Shown piece after piece: positions 9,024 to 9,863 of a stretch of DNA of 9,863 bases. The position numbers and the translations under genes are program-made. This DNA comes from Azoarcus sp. (GTDB lineage Bacteria > Pseudomonadota > Gammaproteobacteria > Burkholderiales > Rhodocyclaceae): assembly GCA_031259795.1 (NCBI GenBank), contig JAIRLA010000191.1, forward strand, positions 1 through 9,863, given 5' to 3'. The notes beneath the pieces are model-generated. The model was given only the letters and a program-made list of their open reading frames with translations. It was not told the origin of the DNA and did no database searches. Numbering within the stretch: position 1 is the stretch's first letter; each line of letters starts with the position of its first letter.

Positions 9024-9863
9024 AACCAGATCGGCCATGAGCGCCGCGGTTCTTCTCGCCCTCCTCGCGGGGCTTTTCTTCGGCTGGCGGCTGGGCGCGC
9101 ATGGCGCGGCCCCGGCGCTCGGCGCGGCGCAAGGCGAGCGCGAGATCCTTTATTGGTACGACCCGATGAAGCCGGACGCCCACTTCGATAAGCCCGGCAA
9201 ATCGCCGTTCATGGATATGGCGCTCGTGCCGCGCTACGCCGACGAGGGGCGGGCCGAAGACAGCGGTTTCGGCCTCGCGCCCGCCTTCACGCAAAACCTC
9301 GGCGTCGAACTGGGAACGGTGGAGAAAGGCGCACTGCGCCCGTTCATCGAAGTCCCCGGCAGCGTGGCCTTCGACGAACATCGCGTCGCCGTCGTGCAAG
9401 CGCGCACGGGCGGCATCGTCGAGCGCGCCTATCCGCTCGCCGTCGGCGACCGCGTGCGCGCGGGCGCGCCGCTGGCGGATGTCCGCACGCCGGAATGGTT
9501 CGCCGCGCAAAGCGAATACCTCGCCCTGAGAGACGTGCCGCAACTGGCCGCCGCCGCCCGCGCCCGTCTCCTGCAACTGGGCATGACGGCCGCGCAGGTC
9601 GACGAACTCGAACGGCGCGGCCAGCCCCGCGCCATCGTCACCCTGCGCGCGCCGCGCGCCGGCATGTTGTCCGAATTCGACCTGCGCCAGGGCATGACGA
9701 TCATGGCCGGGCAGACGCTGGCGCGCATCAACGGCATCGACCATGTCTGGATCGAAGCGCAGGCGCCGGAAACCGAAGCGGCCCGGCTCGGCATCGGCGG
9801 CAAGGTCACGGCGCGGCTCACCGCCCTGCCCGGCCAGACGCTGGAAGGCCGGATCGACGCCCT
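9016..9863 (+). CDS. cusB: Periplasmic adaptor CusB of Cu(I)/Ag(I) efflux pump (3' end outside window)
   Basis: The first 282 codons are present and the gene runs off the right edge. It encodes the membrane-fusion protein that links an inner-membrane RND pump to CusC. The N-terminus has a membrane anchor (about 9-24). Next comes the CusB heavy-metal-binding signature YWYDPMKPDAHFDKPGKSPF (46-65) followed by MDMALVPRYADE. In it Met51, Met66 and Met68 correspond to the three methionines that bind Cu(I) or Ag(I) in E. coli CusB. The remainder has the biotinyl-like/hairpin pattern: VPGSVAFDEHRVAVVQART, GGIVERAYPLAVGDRV, then IVTLRAPRAGMLSEF. GGGGAG nine bases before the ATG serves as ribosome-binding site, inside the end of cusC. 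A cusA-like RND gene should follow. No cusF lies between cusC and cusB. Confidence 0.95.
   Translation, partial: MSKTRSAMSAAVLLALLAGLFFGWRLGAHGAAPALGAAQGEREILYWYDPMKPDAHFDKPGKSPFMDMALVPRYADEGRAEDSGFGLAPAFTQNLGVELGTVEKGALRPFIEVPGSVAFDEHRVAVVQARTGGIVERAYPLAVGDRVRAGAPLADVRTPEWFAAQSEYLALRDVPQLAAAARARLLQLGMTAAQVDELERRGQPRAIVTLRAPRAGMLSEFDLRQGMTIMAGQTLARINGIDHVWIEAQAPETEAARLGIGGKVTARLTALPGQTLEGRIDA

Noticed and set aside
8749..9744. Minus-strand frame of 331 codons over cusC/cusB
   Set aside because: The plus strand encodes clear CusC and CusB motifs here. The minus frame is a compositional shadow.

Overview
The window is high-GC DNA with ordinary bacterial housekeeping and metal-resistance genes. 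It probably comes from a proteobacterium, and a betaproteobacterium is my best guess. That guess rests on the thiD-thiC order under a TPP riboswitch, the rplM-rpsI pair, a tRNA-Gly(CCC) remnant of E. coli/betaproteobacterial type, and a CusB-type metal-efflux adaptor. The taxon is an inference and not proven here.

Layout, left to right. Positions 1-367 are a rearranged junction. They hold a 91-bp exact copy of an internal piece of thiC, a copy of a dispersed palindromic repeat, and a tRNA-Gly(CCC) whose 5' end has been replaced by the repeat's right end. Positions 365-3318 (minus strand) are a thiamine-pyrimidine operon: a sigma70-like promoter, a TPP riboswitch that starts almost at the predicted +1, thiD, then thiC. 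Positions 3373-3764 are a second, long repeat copy. Positions 3804-5309 (minus) encode a CoA transferase of the acetyl-CoA hydrolase/succinate:acetate CoA-transferase family. It stands alone between two repeat copies. Positions 5589-5952 are the most complete repeat copy, an imperfect palindrome of about 300 bp. Positions 6046-7017 (minus) are the rplM-rpsI ribosomal protein operon, with an excellent promoter, a leader hairpin and a Rho-independent terminator. From 7236 to the right edge (plus strand) is a Cus-type Cu(I)/Ag(I) efflux operon: a small secreted Cys/His/Met-containing protein, the outer-membrane channel cusC, and cusB, which runs off the window.

How the genes work together. ThiC makes HMP-P from the purine intermediate AIR, and ThiD phosphorylates it to HMP-PP for joining with the thiazole half of thiamine. 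TPP feeds back on both genes through the riboswitch, which sits so close to thiD that its 3' strand carries the likely ribosome-binding site. CusC and CusB would form a tripartite pump with an RND protein expected just beyond the window.

I did not find an undescribed defence, mobile or signalling system. The most informative oddities are the thiC/tRNA-Gly duplication scar at the left edge, which makes a precise prediction about the sequence just outside the window, and the composite palindromic repeat family that flanks several genes. Most other long open frames are antisense shadows caused by high GC.
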